From assembly GCA_016875395.1 (NCBI GenBank), contig VGRF01000002.1, positions 62,001 to 126,000 on the forward strand: a DNA stretch of 64,000 bases, in the 5' to 3' direction. This document shows, one piece after another, positions 17,963-26,319 of this stretch. Both the position numbers and the translations under genes were made by a program. Source of the stretch: Deltaproteobacteria bacterium (GTDB taxonomy: Bacteria; Myxococcota_A; UBA9160; UBA6930). The notes below the pieces were generated by a model. It was given only the letters and a program-made list of their open reading frames with translations, was not told the origin of the DNA and made no database searches. Position 1 is the stretch's first letter; the number at the start of each line of letters is the position of its first letter.

Positions 17963-19000
17963 TTAGGGGAGCGGAGTCACGTGCACGCGCTCGCCGCTCT
18001 TGACTGCGAGGGCTTCGCGCACGTCGGCGGACACGAGCGGCGCGCCCTCGGCGTCGACCGGCACCACGGTGGCGCGGAAGCGGCCGCCGGCCTCGGTCGA
18101 GAGCAGCGCGAGGTTCGCGTTCTTCGTGCCCTGTGAGCCGCGCGGCACGCCGGGCAGCACGAGCTCGCGGCGCTCCCGTACCGACACGATCGCGTCGCGC
18201 GCCGCGCCGTAATAAGGGCCGCCGTCGAACGGGTCGACTTGGTTCATCGGGAAAAAGCCGATCTTCTCGAGGATCGCGACGGCCGCCTTCGCGGTTTCGT
18301 TCGGCTGCCCGATGATCTTCTGCGTCTCTTCGGGGAACAGCGCGACGTAGACCGGGTCCACCGGGAAGAGATCCGCGATGAACTGCTTCGTCTTGGCCGA
18401 AAGATGGTCCGCGGTGCGGAAGTCGAGGCCGGTGAACTTCGCGCCGAATGCGTCCCAGAGCCGATTCTTCCCCGGCGCGTCGAAGCGCGAGAGCATCTCG
18501 GCGATCACCTGCTTCTCGAAGCGTCGCGGGTGCGCGGCCATGTAGGCGAAGCGCACGATCGAGAGCGCCTTGCCCGCCTTGCGCGGGTGGTGGCGATACG
18601 CCGGGTCGATCACGAGGCCGCCGATCTCGGTGGGGCCATCGGTGGTGGACTGCAAGCGCAGCTTCTTGTGCAGGAAGCGCTTGTCGAGCTCGGGGCTGCG
18701 GCGCTCCTCGGTCGAGACCTCGAGCCAATAATAAGGGCGACCCGGACGGCCGTGCTTCGCCATGATCAGCGAGGTGCCGATCGTCTTCTTCGCGTCGAGG
18801 TCTTCGAGCGCGAACATGTAGATCGCCTCGCGCCAGTCGAGCGAGTCTTCGCCGCGCGCCGAGCGGAACGAGCGGCCGCTGAGCGCGATGCGCTCGACGA
18901 GGAACTGCGGGTCGGCCGGCAAGTTCATCGAGTCGAGCAGCTTGGCGAGGGCGACGAGATCGTCGAGATCGCCCTCGTTCACGGGCCTGAGAATCAACAT
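17963..19000 (-). CDS. astA: Arginine N-succinyltransferase
   Basis: 345 residues, equal to the length of E. coli AstA. It transfers succinyl from succinyl-CoA to the alpha-amino group of arginine (some homologues also use ornithine). Recognisable segments are MLILRPVNEGDLDDLVALA at the start, GLVIDPAYRHHPRKAGKALS, GKNRLWDAFGAKFTGLDFRTADHL and FPMNQVDPFDGGPYYGA. The ATG overlaps the stop of the preceding aminotransferase gene by 7 nt (ATGTTGA), which indicates translational coupling. The stop TAA lies in a CCTAACAA motif at 17960. It is the committed enzyme of the AST branch and identifies the pathway for its neighbours. Confidence 0.93.
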   Translation of the reverse strand: MLILRPVNEGDLDDLVALAKLLDSMNLPADPQFLVERIALSGRSFRSARGEDSLDWREAIYMFALEDLDAKKTIGTSLIMAKHGRPGRPYYWLEVSTEERRSPELDKRFLHKKLRLQSTTDGPTEIGGLVIDPAYRHHPRKAGKALSIVRFAYMAAHPRRFEKQVIAEMLSRFDAPGKNRLWDAFGAKFTGLDFRTADHLSAKTKQFIADLFPVDPVYVALFPEETQKIIGQPNETAKAAVAILEKIGFFPMNQVDPFDGGPYYGAARDAIVSVRERRELVLPGVPRGSQGTKNANLALLSTEAGGRFRATVVPVDAEGAPLVSADVREALAVKSGERVHVTPLP

Positions 19001-20370
19001 GCGAGTCCCTTCTCGTTCGCGACGCGCCGCATCGCGCGCTCGAGCGCAGCGAAGCCCGCGTCGAGCTCTTCATCAGTCACGTTCACCGGCAGCAGCATGC
19101 GGATCTTCATCGGATCCTTGCCGGCGCCGAACACGATCACGCCTTCGTCGAATGCGGCTTTGAGAATCGCGTTCACGGTCGCGGGCGCGCCGTCGAACGG
19201 AGTGAACGCCTGCATCGCGCCGATTCCGCTGCGCGCGCCTACCGCGTTCGGCATGCGCGCCGCGAGCGACACGAAGCGAGCCTCGACGCGCCGCGCGATG
19301 CCGGCGACGCGCCAGTTCGCGCCGAGGAATCCCTCGCCCGCGAGCTTCTCGATGATGCGCGCGCCGACGGTCATGCCCACTGTCGCGCCGGCGTAGGTGC
19401 CCGCGACGAGTCCTTCGCGTGGGTTGTAGTCCTTCGTGTAGAGGACTGCGCTGCCCTGCAGGACCTTCCCGACCGTGACGAGATCGACGTACTGCTCGAG
19501 CCCGAGCGTCTTGTGCGCGAACAGCTCGCCCGTGCGCGCGAAGGTCTGCACCTCGTCGACCCACACCGCGATCTTCGCCGCGCGGCAGCGTTCCATCAGC
19601 GCGACGAAGAACTCACGCGGCGCGGTGTTGAAGCCGCCTTCCCCCTGGACGAGCTCGAACAGCATGCCTGCGACCTGACACGGGTAGCGCTTCAAGTGCG
19701 CGTCGAGCACCGCGAGCGAACGCTGCGTACCGCCTTCCACGCGCGGATCGAAGAACGGCACGTAAAGCACGTTGCCTCGAAGCGGCAGGCCCTCGCGGAA
19801 GCCGGGCTTGTCGGTCAGCTCGGCCATCGTCGTGGTGCGGCCCGCGAAGGCGTTCTCGAACGCGATGACGAAGTGCGCCGGGTAATGCTTCTGCCAGATC
19901 ATCTTGATCGCGTCCTCGTTCGCCATCGCGCCCGAGAGCGAGAGCCAAGCGTGAGCAAGCCGCGGCGACGCGTGGCTCAACAACAAGCGCGCGAGGTGCA
20001 GCTGCTCGAGGCCCGGCGCGAGGTTGCCCTGAAACACGATGTCGCGGGCGGCCGCGATCACCGCGCTCTCGAGCAGGTCGCGCTCGGAATGGCCGAACGC
20101 GTAGACGCCGATGCCGCCGATGAAGTCGAGCACGCTCCGGCCGTTCGCGAGGCGCACGCGCGCGCCTTCGCCGAGGCCGGAGAGCACGAGGGGATAGAAG
20201 AGGGGGCGCCCGCGCACGTCGGCGAGCTGCTGCATCGCGGCCGCGTAGCCCTCCGCGTCGAGCGGGCGCGCGGCGATCTCGCGCTGCACCGCGTCCACCA
20301 GCGCACGCGCGGCAGCCTTCACGGCGGCGGAGTTCGAGACGGCTTCGAGTGAGGCTTCCGGGGTCGGCAT
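18994..20370 (-). CDS. Class III aminotransferase (succinylornithine/lysine type)
   Basis: 458 residues from the ATG at 20370. PLP-binding features: LSLSGAMANEDAIKMIWQ, WVDEVQTFARTGELFAHK, and the Schiff-base Lys in VDLVTVGKVLQGS. The context directly upstream of astA and astD suggests succinylornithine transaminase (AstC role). However, the sequence is divergent from ArgD/AstC: the usual GxGRTG is FARTG, and the protein is about 50 residues longer, with an N-terminal extension. It could instead use lysine or ornithine at the omega-amino group. First gene of the minus-strand run; its upstream region (20371-20551) is shared with a divergent gene. Confidence 0.82.
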   Translation of the reverse strand: MPTPEASLEAVSNSAAVKAAARALVDAVQREIAARPLDAEGYAAAMQQLADVRGRPLFYPLVLSGLGEGARVRLANGRSVLDFIGGIGVYAFGHSERDLLESAVIAAARDIVFQGNLAPGLEQLHLARLLLSHASPRLAHAWLSLSGAMANEDAIKMIWQKHYPAHFVIAFENAFAGRTTTMAELTDKPGFREGLPLRGNVLYVPFFDPRVEGGTQRSLAVLDAHLKRYPCQVAGMLFELVQGEGGFNTAPREFFVALMERCRAAKIAVWVDEVQTFARTGELFAHKTLGLEQYVDLVTVGKVLQGSAVLYTKDYNPREGLVAGTYAGATVGMTVGARIIEKLAGEGFLGANWRVAGIARRVEARFVSLAARMPNAVGARSGIGAMQAFTPFDGAPATVNAILKAAFDEGVIVFGAGKDPMKIRMLLPVNVTDEELDAGFAALERAMRRVANEKGLAC

Positions 20371-20551
20371 GGCGCAGCAACTTATCGGCAGAATTTCCGG
20401 TCGCTTGGGCTCGCCCGCCCAGACCGCTTCGATCGCACGTCTCCGCTCGGGCTGAAGTCCAGTCAGTCGCTCGCGTTGGGCGAACGCCACGCCGAAGGCG
20501 GGCCGCATTTCTCCATTGAACGCGTTTCGCGCCGCGCCGATACCTTCGGCC

Positions 20552-21397
20552 ATGTCCGCAGAGCTCGAAAACCCGCGCCGCCGCCGCGAGACGCTGCGCC
20601 GCGAGCGCACGCACCACATCGCGCGCAAGCAGGCCCTGCAGGCCACCGTGCCCTACCTCGCGGTGGTGCGCGCGCCGCGTCACCCGCGCGCAGGCCGCGA
20701 GATGGGCCGCGAGTTCACGGTCGCCACCTACAACGTGCACCGCTGGTCGGGCCTCAACGGCGCGAGCACGCCCGACGCCGCGCGCGCCGGGTTCGTGATC
20801 AGCGAGCTCGGCGCGGATGTGATCGCGCTGCAAGAAGTTCTCAGACCGTTCGAGGGCGACGATCCGCTCGAACGCATCGCCGACGCGCTGCACCTGCACG
20901 TCGCGTTCGCGACGGCGCGCGTGCATCGGCTCGGGGAGCTCGGCAACGCGATCCTCTCGCGCTGGCCGATCACCAGCGTGTTCACGCTCGACCTCACGTT
21001 CTCGAACGTCGAGCGCCGCTCCGCCGTGGCCGCGCAGTTCACCACCGACAACGGGCCCGTCGCGATCGTGGCGACCCACCTCGCGCTCGTGGACCGCACG
21101 CGCCGGCAGCAGGTCGATCAGCTGCTCGGCCATCCGCGCCTGCAGGGGCCCGTCGTGTTGTTAGGCGACATGAACGCGTGGCGGCGCTGCAAGGCCACGA
21201 AGGCGCTCGACGCCGAGCTCGGCGGCGGGGCCGAGTTCCCGCGCACGTTCCCCGCCGCGAGCCCACTGCTCGCGCTCGATCGCATCTACGCGCGCGGCGC
21301 CGACGTGAGCGAGATCGCCGCGCACAAGACGCCCGCGGCGAAGCGCGCGTCGGACCATCTGCCCGTCGTCGCGAGAGTGAAGCTCGGGCGCGAGTGA
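20552..21397 (+). CDS. Endonuclease/exonuclease/phosphatase family protein
   Basis: 281 residues from ATG 20552. After a basic N-terminal stretch (PRRRRETLRRERTHHIARK, residues 7-25) comes the metal-dependent EEP fold: VATYNVHRW near 57, VIALQEVLRPFEG with the metal Glu, LGDMNAWRR with the Asp-x-Asn pair near 200, and KRASDHLPVVARV with the catalytic Asp-His near 270. Substrate may be DNA, a phospholipid headgroup or an inositol phosphate; nothing in the sequence decides. No signal peptide is seen. VLLGDMN is encoded with TTG-TTA at 21158. Confidence 0.85.
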   Translation: MSAELENPRRRRETLRRERTHHIARKQALQATVPYLAVVRAPRHPRAGREMGREFTVATYNVHRWSGLNGASTPDAARAGFVISELGADVIALQEVLRPFEGDDPLERIADALHLHVAFATARVHRLGELGNAILSRWPITSVFTLDLTFSNVERRSAVAAQFTTDNGPVAIVATHLALVDRTRRQQVDQLLGHPRLQGPVVLLGDMNAWRRCKATKALDAELGGGAEFPRTFPAASPLLALDRIYARGADVSEIAAHKTPAAKRASDHLPVVARVKLGRE

Positions 21398-21424
21398 GCC
21401 GGAGCGCGCGGCTATCGTCGCCGC

Positions 21425-21739
21425 GTGCGTCTTCTCCTCCTCGCCACGCTCGCTGCGCTCCTCGTCGGCTGCGCGGCGACCTCCGCTACGCGCCTGTTTC
21501 GCTCCGGCACCGCGGCGCTGGACCGCGGCGACGAGATCGCCGCCGTGCGCGATCTCGAACAGGCCGCGCGCCTCCTGCCGGGCTCTTCCGCCGTACAGAA
21601 CCACCTCGGCCTCGCGTACGCCGCCTCACGGCGCGACGCCGATGCGCTCGCCGCGTTCGAGCGCGCGGTCGCGCTCGACTGTGACAACCAAGCCGCGCAG
21701 CAGAACCTCGCTCGCGCGCGCGCCCACGCGGCTCGTTAG
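21425..21739 (+). CDS. Small TPR lipoprotein
   Basis: 104 residues with a GTG start. Lipobox LLVGC at residues 12-16 of MRLLLLATLAALLVGC, so lipid attachment is expected and, with no Asp at +2, probably outer-membrane sorting. Two TPR-like helices pairs follow (TRLFRSGTAALDRGDEIAAV and LGLAYAASRRDADALAAFER). Likely a protein-interaction lipoprotein. It precedes fur by 9 bp and may be cotranscribed with it. Confidence 0.75.
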   Translation: MRLLLLATLAALLVGCAATSATRLFRSGTAALDRGDEIAAVRDLEQAARLLPGSSAVQNHLGLAYAASRRDADALAAFERAVALDCDNQAAQQNLARARAHAAR

Positions 21740-21748
21740 CGTCTCGCG

Positions 21749-22195
21749 ATGGCGAACGAGCTCGAGCAGAAGGCCCTCGCGAGCTACCTCGAGGACCACA
21801 ACCTCAAGCACACGAAGCAGCGCGAGGCGATCCTCGACGTCTTCCTCGAGACGCGCGGCCACATCACCGCCGAGTCGCTCTTCAACAAAGTGCGCGAGGC
21901 GCACCCGGGCGTCGGCTTCACCACCGTCTACCGCACGATGAAGCTGCTGTGCGACGCCGGCCTCGCGATCGAGCGCCACTTCGACGACGGCGTCGCGCGC
22001 TACGAAATCGAGCACGAGCACCACGACCATCTCGTGTGCACGCGCTGCGGCAAGATCGTCGAGTTCGAGTGCGCGATGATCGAGCAGGCGCAGGAAGAGA
22101 TCGGCAAGCGCTACGGCTTCCGCTTGTTACGGCACCGCCACGAGCTCTACGGCCATTGTCCCGAGTGCCAGAAGCGCGAACGACCTCTGCGGTGA
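21749..22195 (+). CDS. fur: Ferric uptake regulator family protein
   Basis: 148 residues. The winged-helix part includes HTKQREAILDVFLETRGHIT and VGFTTVYRTMKLLCDAGL (recognition helix). The regulatory metal site is in EHEHHDHLVCTRCGKIVEFE, and the structural zinc ligands are the two CxxC pairs CTRC (about 94-97) and CPEC (about 137-140). This is the Fur/Zur/PerR family; full-length and both CxxC pairs fit Fur, but Zur or PerR cannot be excluded by eye. The stop overlaps the GTG start of the methyltransferase gene by 4 nt (GTGA). Confidence 0.9.
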   Translation: MANELEQKALASYLEDHNLKHTKQREAILDVFLETRGHITAESLFNKVREAHPGVGFTTVYRTMKLLCDAGLAIERHFDDGVARYEIEHEHHDHLVCTRCGKIVEFECAMIEQAQEEIGKRYGFRLLRHRHELYGHCPECQKRERPLR

Positions 22196-22971
22196 CGGGC
22201 CGCGAAATCGTGCTCACGGAAGCGCAGCGCGCGCGGCTCGCGCTTCCCCGATACCCGCGCAGCGCGAAGTACGACGCCGCGTGGGCGATCGCGAACATGA
22301 TGGGGCCGAACGCGCTGTGGCTGATGGAAGCGCTGTGCGCGGCGCTCGCGCTCGAGCCGGGCATGCGCGTACTCGACCTCGGTTGTGGCAAGGCGATCTC
22401 GTCGATCTTCCTCGCCCGAGAGTTCGGCGTACGCGTGTGGGCCGCAGACTTGTGGATCGCACCGACCGACAACCTTGCACGCATCGAGCAGGCTGGCGTT
22501 TCGGATCTCGTGTTCCCGCTGCGCGCCGAAGCGCACGACCTGCCCTTCGCGGAGCGCTACTTCGACGCGGTCGTGAGCGTCGACGCGTATCACTATTTCG
22601 GCACCGCGGATCTCTACTTCGCGCAGCACGTGGCGCCCATCGTCAAGCCGGGCGGCCAGTTCGGAATCGTCGTCCCCGGTGTCGCCGCGGAGCTGACCGA
22701 AGCTCCGCCGCGCCTCACCCCGTACTGGGATCCCGCCTTCTCGAGCTTTCACAGCCCTGAGTGGTGGCGCGGAAACATCTCGCGCAGCGGGCGCGCGACC
22801 GTCACGACGGCCGACCGCCTGCCAGAGGCGTGGCGCGACTGGCTGTCGTGGCAAGAGGTGTGCGCCGAGGCGGGGATGCGACCCGAGGCCGCGCGACGTG
22901 AGGCGGAGATGCTGCGCGCGGACGCCGGCGAGCTGCTCGGCTTCACGCGCCTGGTCGCGCGCGTGACCTGA
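22192..22971 (+). CDS. SAM-dependent methyltransferase
   Basis: 259 residues with a GTG start overlapping the fur stop. Class I fold: motif I is VLDLGCGKAISSIFLAREFG near residue 60, motif II VWAADLW, motif IV FDAVVSVDAYHYFG, and post-motif LKPG-like IVKPGGQFGIVVPG. Closest to the small-molecule methyltransferases of the ubiE/cyclopropane-synthase-like group. The N-terminal LTEAQRARLALPRYPRSAKYD is unlike UbiE. Substrate unknown; coupling to fur may mean only shared transcription. Confidence 0.85.
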   Translation: MTGREIVLTEAQRARLALPRYPRSAKYDAAWAIANMMGPNALWLMEALCAALALEPGMRVLDLGCGKAISSIFLAREFGVRVWAADLWIAPTDNLARIEQAGVSDLVFPLRAEAHDLPFAERYFDAVVSVDAYHYFGTADLYFAQHVAPIVKPGGQFGIVVPGVAAELTEAPPRLTPYWDPAFSSFHSPEWWRGNISRSGRATVTTADRLPEAWRDWLSWQEVCAEAGMRPEAARREAEMLRADAGELLGFTRLVARVT

Positions 22972-23012
22972 GAATCATTCAGTCGGGGGCGCGAGCCGCC
23001 GAAACACGTGGC

Positions 23013-23171
23013 ATGGCGCGCCAGCAATACATCGAGTGCCCGATTTGCGACACCGACATCGCGCTCGAAGGCGCGAAGCCCGGCGACGAGATCTTCTGCG
23101 GCTACTGCGGCGCGCCGATCACGCTCGCGAAGGGCACGGACGAGGAGTCGTTCGAGGCCGAGGAGTACTGA
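23013..23171 (+). CDS. LysW-like acidic zinc-ribbon mini protein
   Basis: 52 residues from ATG 23013 to TGA 23171. It opens with MARQQYIECPICDTDIALEG; CxxC pairs are ECPIC (9-12) and FCGYCG (29-32), and the tail ESFEAEEY is acidic. Length, the spacing of the two Cys pairs, the D-I-A-L-E-G and G-D-E-I strings and the acidic end are those of LysW, the amino-group carrier used in lysine or arginine biosynthesis by some bacteria and archaea. The C-terminal residue here is Tyr rather than the Glu used for conjugation, so carrier function is not assured. It may simply be a zinc ribbon. Neighbours (methyltransferase, rmlC) give no clue. Confidence 0.75.
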   Translation: MARQQYIECPICDTDIALEGAKPGDEIFCGYCGAPITLAKGTDEESFEAEEY

Positions 23172-23175
23172 GCGC

Positions 23176-23724
23176 TCAGTAGCGCGGCAGCTTGTCGCGC
23201 AGCTCCGCGAGCTTTGGCGCCGCCGCGTCGCGATTCGAGAGCGTCGGCACGAGCACCGGCCACGGCACCGCGAGCTCCGGATCATTCCACGCGATCGCGA
23301 TCTCGCTCTTCGGCTGATACGGCTCGGTCACCTTGTACTCGACCTCGGCGGTCTCGCTGATCACGAGAAAGCCGTGCGCGAAGTTCGGCGGGATCCAGAG
23401 CTGGCGGAAGTTCGTGGCCGTGAGAGGCGTCATGAAGTGCTTGCCGAACGTGGGCGAGCCGATGCGGATGTCGACCGCGACGTCGAGGATCTCGCCCGCG
23501 ATGCAGCGCACGAGCTTGCCCTGCGCGGGATCGAGCTGGGCATGCAGGCCGCGCAGCGTGCCCTGGCGCGAGCGTGAGTGGTTGTCCTGCACGAAGGGCG
23601 CGCTGATGCCGTGCTGCGCGTAGCGCTCGGCGCGGTAGGTCTCGAGGAAGAAGCCGCGTTCGTCTTGGTGCACGAAGGGCTCGATCAGAAGGACGCCGGG
23701 GAGGGGTGTTTGGTGAACCTTCAT
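23176..23724 (-). CDS. rmlC: dTDP-4-dehydrorhamnose 3,5-epimerase
   Basis: 182 residues, normal for RmlC/RfbC. Cupin-fold epimerase in dTDP-L-rhamnose synthesis. Key parts: GVLLIEPFVHQDERGFFLETY at the start, QDNHSRSRQGTLRGLHAQ with the catalytic His near 60, RQLWIPPNFAHGFLVIS, and EVEYKVTEPYQPKSE with the conserved Tyr. It lies 4 bp from the LysW-like gene (convergent). The rmlA gene is upstream on the same strand but is separated by 319 bp holding the second palindromic element. The rmlB and rmlD genes are not in the window. Confidence 0.94.
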   Translation of the reverse strand: MKVHQTPLPGVLLIEPFVHQDERGFFLETYRAERYAQHGISAPFVQDNHSRSRQGTLRGLHAQLDPAQGKLVRCIAGEILDVAVDIRIGSPTFGKHFMTPLTATNFRQLWIPPNFAHGFLVISETAEVEYKVTEPYQPKSEIAIAWNDPELAVPWPVLVPTLSNRDAAAPKLAELRDKLPRY

Positions 23725-23747
23725 CGTGGGGGCTCGTTCGTTGCGCC

Positions 23748-23919
23748 GCGCCGTGCGGGGGGCCGGGGGCTGCTGCGCGCGATGGCTCGCTCGGGGCTTG
23801 CCGGTTGAAGGTGGCACTTGGGCGCCTGGCGGAGTGGCGTGGACGGTTTCCGCCGGCTTGCTCGCGCCCCTCGCTGCGCTTGATTCGCGCTCCGCAGCCC
23901 CCGGCCCCCCGCACGGCGC
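23748..23919. repeat. Long palindromic element, copy 2
   Basis: The arm at 23748-23772 is perfectly complementary to 23895-23919 (25/25). Compared with copy 1 at 16195, five arm positions differ and all five are compensated on the other arm. A further inner pair (GCGCGA with TCGCGC here, GCGGGA with TCCCGC there) also co-varies. The interior starts and ends with the same sequence as copy 1 but differs in the centre (23812-23860). It lies between rmlA and rmlC within a minus-strand pair. Confidence 0.85.
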
Positions 23920-23960
23920 TCCTCGGCGAAGAGGCCGAACGCTCTGGGTGTTAGGGCGGG

Positions 23961-23995
23961 CGAATCTTCGGCGGCTGCGAGCCGCCGAAGATTCG
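23961..23995. terminator. Strong 16-bp hairpin downstream of rmlA
   Basis: CGAATCTTCGGCGGCT (23961-23976) pairs without mismatch with 23980-23995 across a 3-nt GCG loop. It lies 49 nt beyond the rmlA stop on the minus strand. No T tract follows on either side, so it may be a processing or stability hairpin rather than an intrinsic terminator. Confidence 0.6.
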
Positions 23996-24043
23996 TTGCG
24001 TGCTGGGATGCTCGTGCGCGCAGCGAAGATGAGTTGCCCGAGA

Positions 24044-24922
24044 TCACCTCGGCTCCTTCGCGATGCGCGTCAGGTAAGCGCCGTAGGCGTTGTTCTTCAT
24101 CTCGGCGCCGAGGCGGAGCAGTTGCTCCGTGTCGATCAGCTGCATGCGCCAGGCGATCTCTTCGATGCAGGCGACCATCAAACCTTGGCGCTCTTGGACT
24201 GCCTGGATGTATTGGCCGGCTTGGAGCAGCGACTCGTGCGTTCCGGTGTCGAGCCAGGCGAAGCCGCGGCCCAACAGCTCTACGCGCAGCTGGCCGCGCC
24301 TCAGGTAGGCGAGGTTCACGTCCGTGATCTCGAGCTCGCCGCGCGCGGAGGGCCTCAGCGCGGCGGCGACGTCGCTCACGTTCCGGTCGTAGAAGTAGAG
24401 GCCCGTGACCGCCCAGTTCGACTTCGGCTGCTTCGGCTTCTCCTCGATCGAGATCGCGCGCTGCTGCGCGTCGAGCTCGACGACGCCGTAGCGCTCGGGG
24501 TCGCGCACGAAGTAGCCGAACACCGTGCCGCCCTCTTCGCGCGCGCCCGCCGCGCGCAGCGTCTCCGAGAGCCCGTGCCCGTAATACAGGTTGTCGCCGA
24601 GCACGAGCGCCGCAGGGCCGCCCGCGAGGAACTCGCGCCCGATCGTGAACGCCTGCGCGATCCCTTCAGGCTTCGGCTGCACCGCGTACGAGATCGACAT
24701 CCCGACGCGCGCCCCGTCCCCTAACAAGCGCTGGAAGTTCGCCTGATCCTCCGGCGTCGTGATCACGAGCACGTCGCGAATCCCCGCCAGCATCAGCACC
24801 GACAGCGGGTAGTAGACCATCGGCTTGTCGTACACGGGCAACAGCTGCTTCGAGACGCCACGCGTAATCGGATACAGCCGCGTCCCCGTCCCGCCCGCGA
24901 GCAAAATCCCGCGCCGCGTCAC
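24044..24922 (-). CDS. rmlA: Glucose-1-phosphate thymidylyltransferase
   Basis: 292 residues from GTG 24922 ([20 protein letters not shown]), the family length. It makes dTDP-glucose from dTTP and glucose-1-phosphate. The signature [20 protein letters not shown] and [51 protein letters not shown] and [13 protein letters not shown] are all present. First visible gene of a partial dTDP-rhamnose set with rmlC. A Leu-Leu pair is coded by TTG-TTA at 24720. In the 188 bp upstream toward top6A a further CCTAACAA copy (25086) is intergenic. Confidence 0.94.
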   Translation of the reverse strand: MTRRGILLAGGTGTRLYPITRGVSKQLLPVYDKPMVYYPLSVLMLAGIRDVLVITTPEDQANFQRLLGDGARVGMSISYAVQPKPEGIAQAFTIGREFLAGGPAALVLGDNLYYGHGLSETLRAAGAREEGGTVFGYFVRDPERYGVVELDAQQRAISIEEKPKQPKSNWAVTGLYFYDRNVSDVAAALRPSARGELEITDVNLAYLRRGQLRVELLGRGFAWLDTGTHESLLQAGQYIQAVQERQGLMVACIEEIAWRMQLIDTEQLLRLGAEMKNNAYGAYLTRIAKEPR

Positions 24923-25110
24923 AGCCGAACCCCAACACCACGCACTCTCCGAGAAGCGCGCATCAGCAACCAAGCAGGCAACGACGCCGGAGCCGCTCGA
25001 AGCGGCGACGGCGTCGCCCGCCTCCCACCCCGCGATGAACCCCTCCGAAAACGAGGAGCGCCGCGCGGCGCGGCGCCCGCGCGGGCCTAACAAGCGGCAC
25101 GTCGGCTCTC

Positions 25111-26319
25111 TCAAGGCAAAAACGCTCCGACGTTCGCCAGCTTCCGCGGCAGATACTCGTCGATCACGTAGTTCAGCCCCCACTTCGCGAGCGCCTGCTG
25201 TTCGGCGCGCACGCCCATTTGCAGCAGATCGTTCATCGCCTTCTGCCAAGGTTTGTGCGCCTTGAAGAACGGATCGTTCTTCAGCGCATCGCGCGCGCGC
25301 TTGATGTCGACGTCGAGCAGCGGGTGCGTCGGCAGCTGGTAGTCGCGGATGTCCTGCGGCGTCACGCCGAGGAAGCGCGCCTGGGGCACGCAGAAGAACT
25401 GCGAGAGGTGCGCCGCGTTGCCCGAGCCCACTTTCAGCGTGCGATAGATGTTCGAGATGCCGTACGGATCGCAGTCGACGAACGCGTAGACGGGAATCTT
25501 CGATTCGTCGGAGAGCTTGCGGATGAAGCGGCGCGTCGCGCGCGTGGGCACGCCCGCGAGCGAGACGAGGATGCAGTCCGCGGTCTGCCAGAACTTGTGG
25601 CTCTGCAGGCGCTGGAACACGCCGCCGGTCTCGATCGCGAGGATGAACTTCGCGTCGGTCTCGAACGAGAGATGCTCGACCGTGCTCGGGATCGAGTACG
25701 CGCCGCTGCCGAACCTCGTGCAGTCGATGCGCTCCACCTCGCCCGTCTCGCGATCGGGATCGAGCACGACGAGGTTGCCAGCGACCGCGCCGCCGTGCTC
25801 GTCGGGAATGAAGCGGAGCTGCTCGCGCGAGAGCCCGCGCACCGAGAACATCGCCTCGATGTCGTCCATCACCGCGTCGCTCTCGGTCTGCTCGTCGAAG
25901 CGCGCGTCGTTCCAGTTCTTCGACTGGTAGTAGGCGTCGCGCTTCGTGGCGAAGTCGTTCGTCTCCACGAGCTGCTTCGAGAGGCCCATCATGCGCAGCG
26001 TCTGCGCGAAGCTCTTCACCGTGTTCACGGTGAGCGTGCGCACCTTCTTCTGCTTGCCGATCTCGAAGTAGCCCTTCGCCTCTGCGTACTTCACGTTCGC
26101 GAGCGAGCGAATCGGAAACGCGAGGTCGGGCTTGCCGCGCTTGTTCACCTGGCCGTGCACGCCCGATGCGCTGTCGCGAATCGCGCCGACCGTCACGTCG
26201 TCGAGCGCGGAGTTCTTGCGCCGGATCTCTTCGGCGCGCTTCTGCGCGTCCTTCTCGCTGATGCTCGGCGCGGGCTTCTTCTTCGCCGCCGCCGCTGCCT
26301 TCGCCTTCTTCGCGGCCAT
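25111..26319 (-). CDS. top6A: DNA topoisomerase VI subunit A
   Basis: 402 residues. Type IIB topoisomerase catalytic subunit, related to Spo11. The active-site Tyr lies in [11 protein letters not shown] (about 129). The Toprim metal site is seen as AIETGGVF (Glu) and [16 protein letters not shown] (Asp-x-Asp). The N-terminal 40 residues are Lys/Ala-rich ([13 protein letters not shown]), an extension not found in archaeal proteins and probably DNA-binding or disordered. The ATG at 26319 overlaps the top6B stop as TGATG with GGAAGG upstream. Topo VI is standard in archaea and plants and patchy in bacteria, so this pair is a transferred or anciently retained extra topoisomerase. Confidence 0.93.
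   Translation of the reverse strand: MAAKKAKAAAAAKKKPAPSISEKDAQKRAEEIRRKNSALDDVTVGAIRDSASGVHGQVNKRGKPDLAFPIRSLANVKYAEAKGYFEIGKQKKVRTLTVNTVKSFAQTLRMMGLSKQLVETNDFATKRDAYYQSKNWNDARFDEQTESDAVMDDIEAMFSVRGLSREQLRFIPDEHGGAVAGNLVVLDPDRETGEVERIDCTRFGSGAYSIPSTVEHLSFETDAKFILAIETGGVFQRLQSHKFWQTADCILVSLAGVPTRATRRFIRKLSDESKIPVYAFVDCDPYGISNIYRTLKVGSGNAAHLSQFFCVPQARFLGVTPQDIRDYQLPTHPLLDVDIKRARDALKNDPFFKAHKPWQKAMNDLLQMGVRAEQQALAKWGLNYVIDEYLPRKLANVGAFLP

Larger units (their letters stand above)
23725..24043. other. rmlA-rmlC spacer
   Basis: This 319-bp gap holds the palindromic element (23748-23919) and the 16-bp hairpin (23961-23995). I see no gene and no convincing promoter for rmlC, so rmlC is probably transcribed through from rmlA. 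Confidence 0.55.

Noticed and set aside
16524-19073. An 849-residue frame reading through astA into astD
   Set aside because: Its first 500 residues are Arg-rich nonsense over astA and the aminotransferase end. Only the C-terminal AstD part has family motifs.
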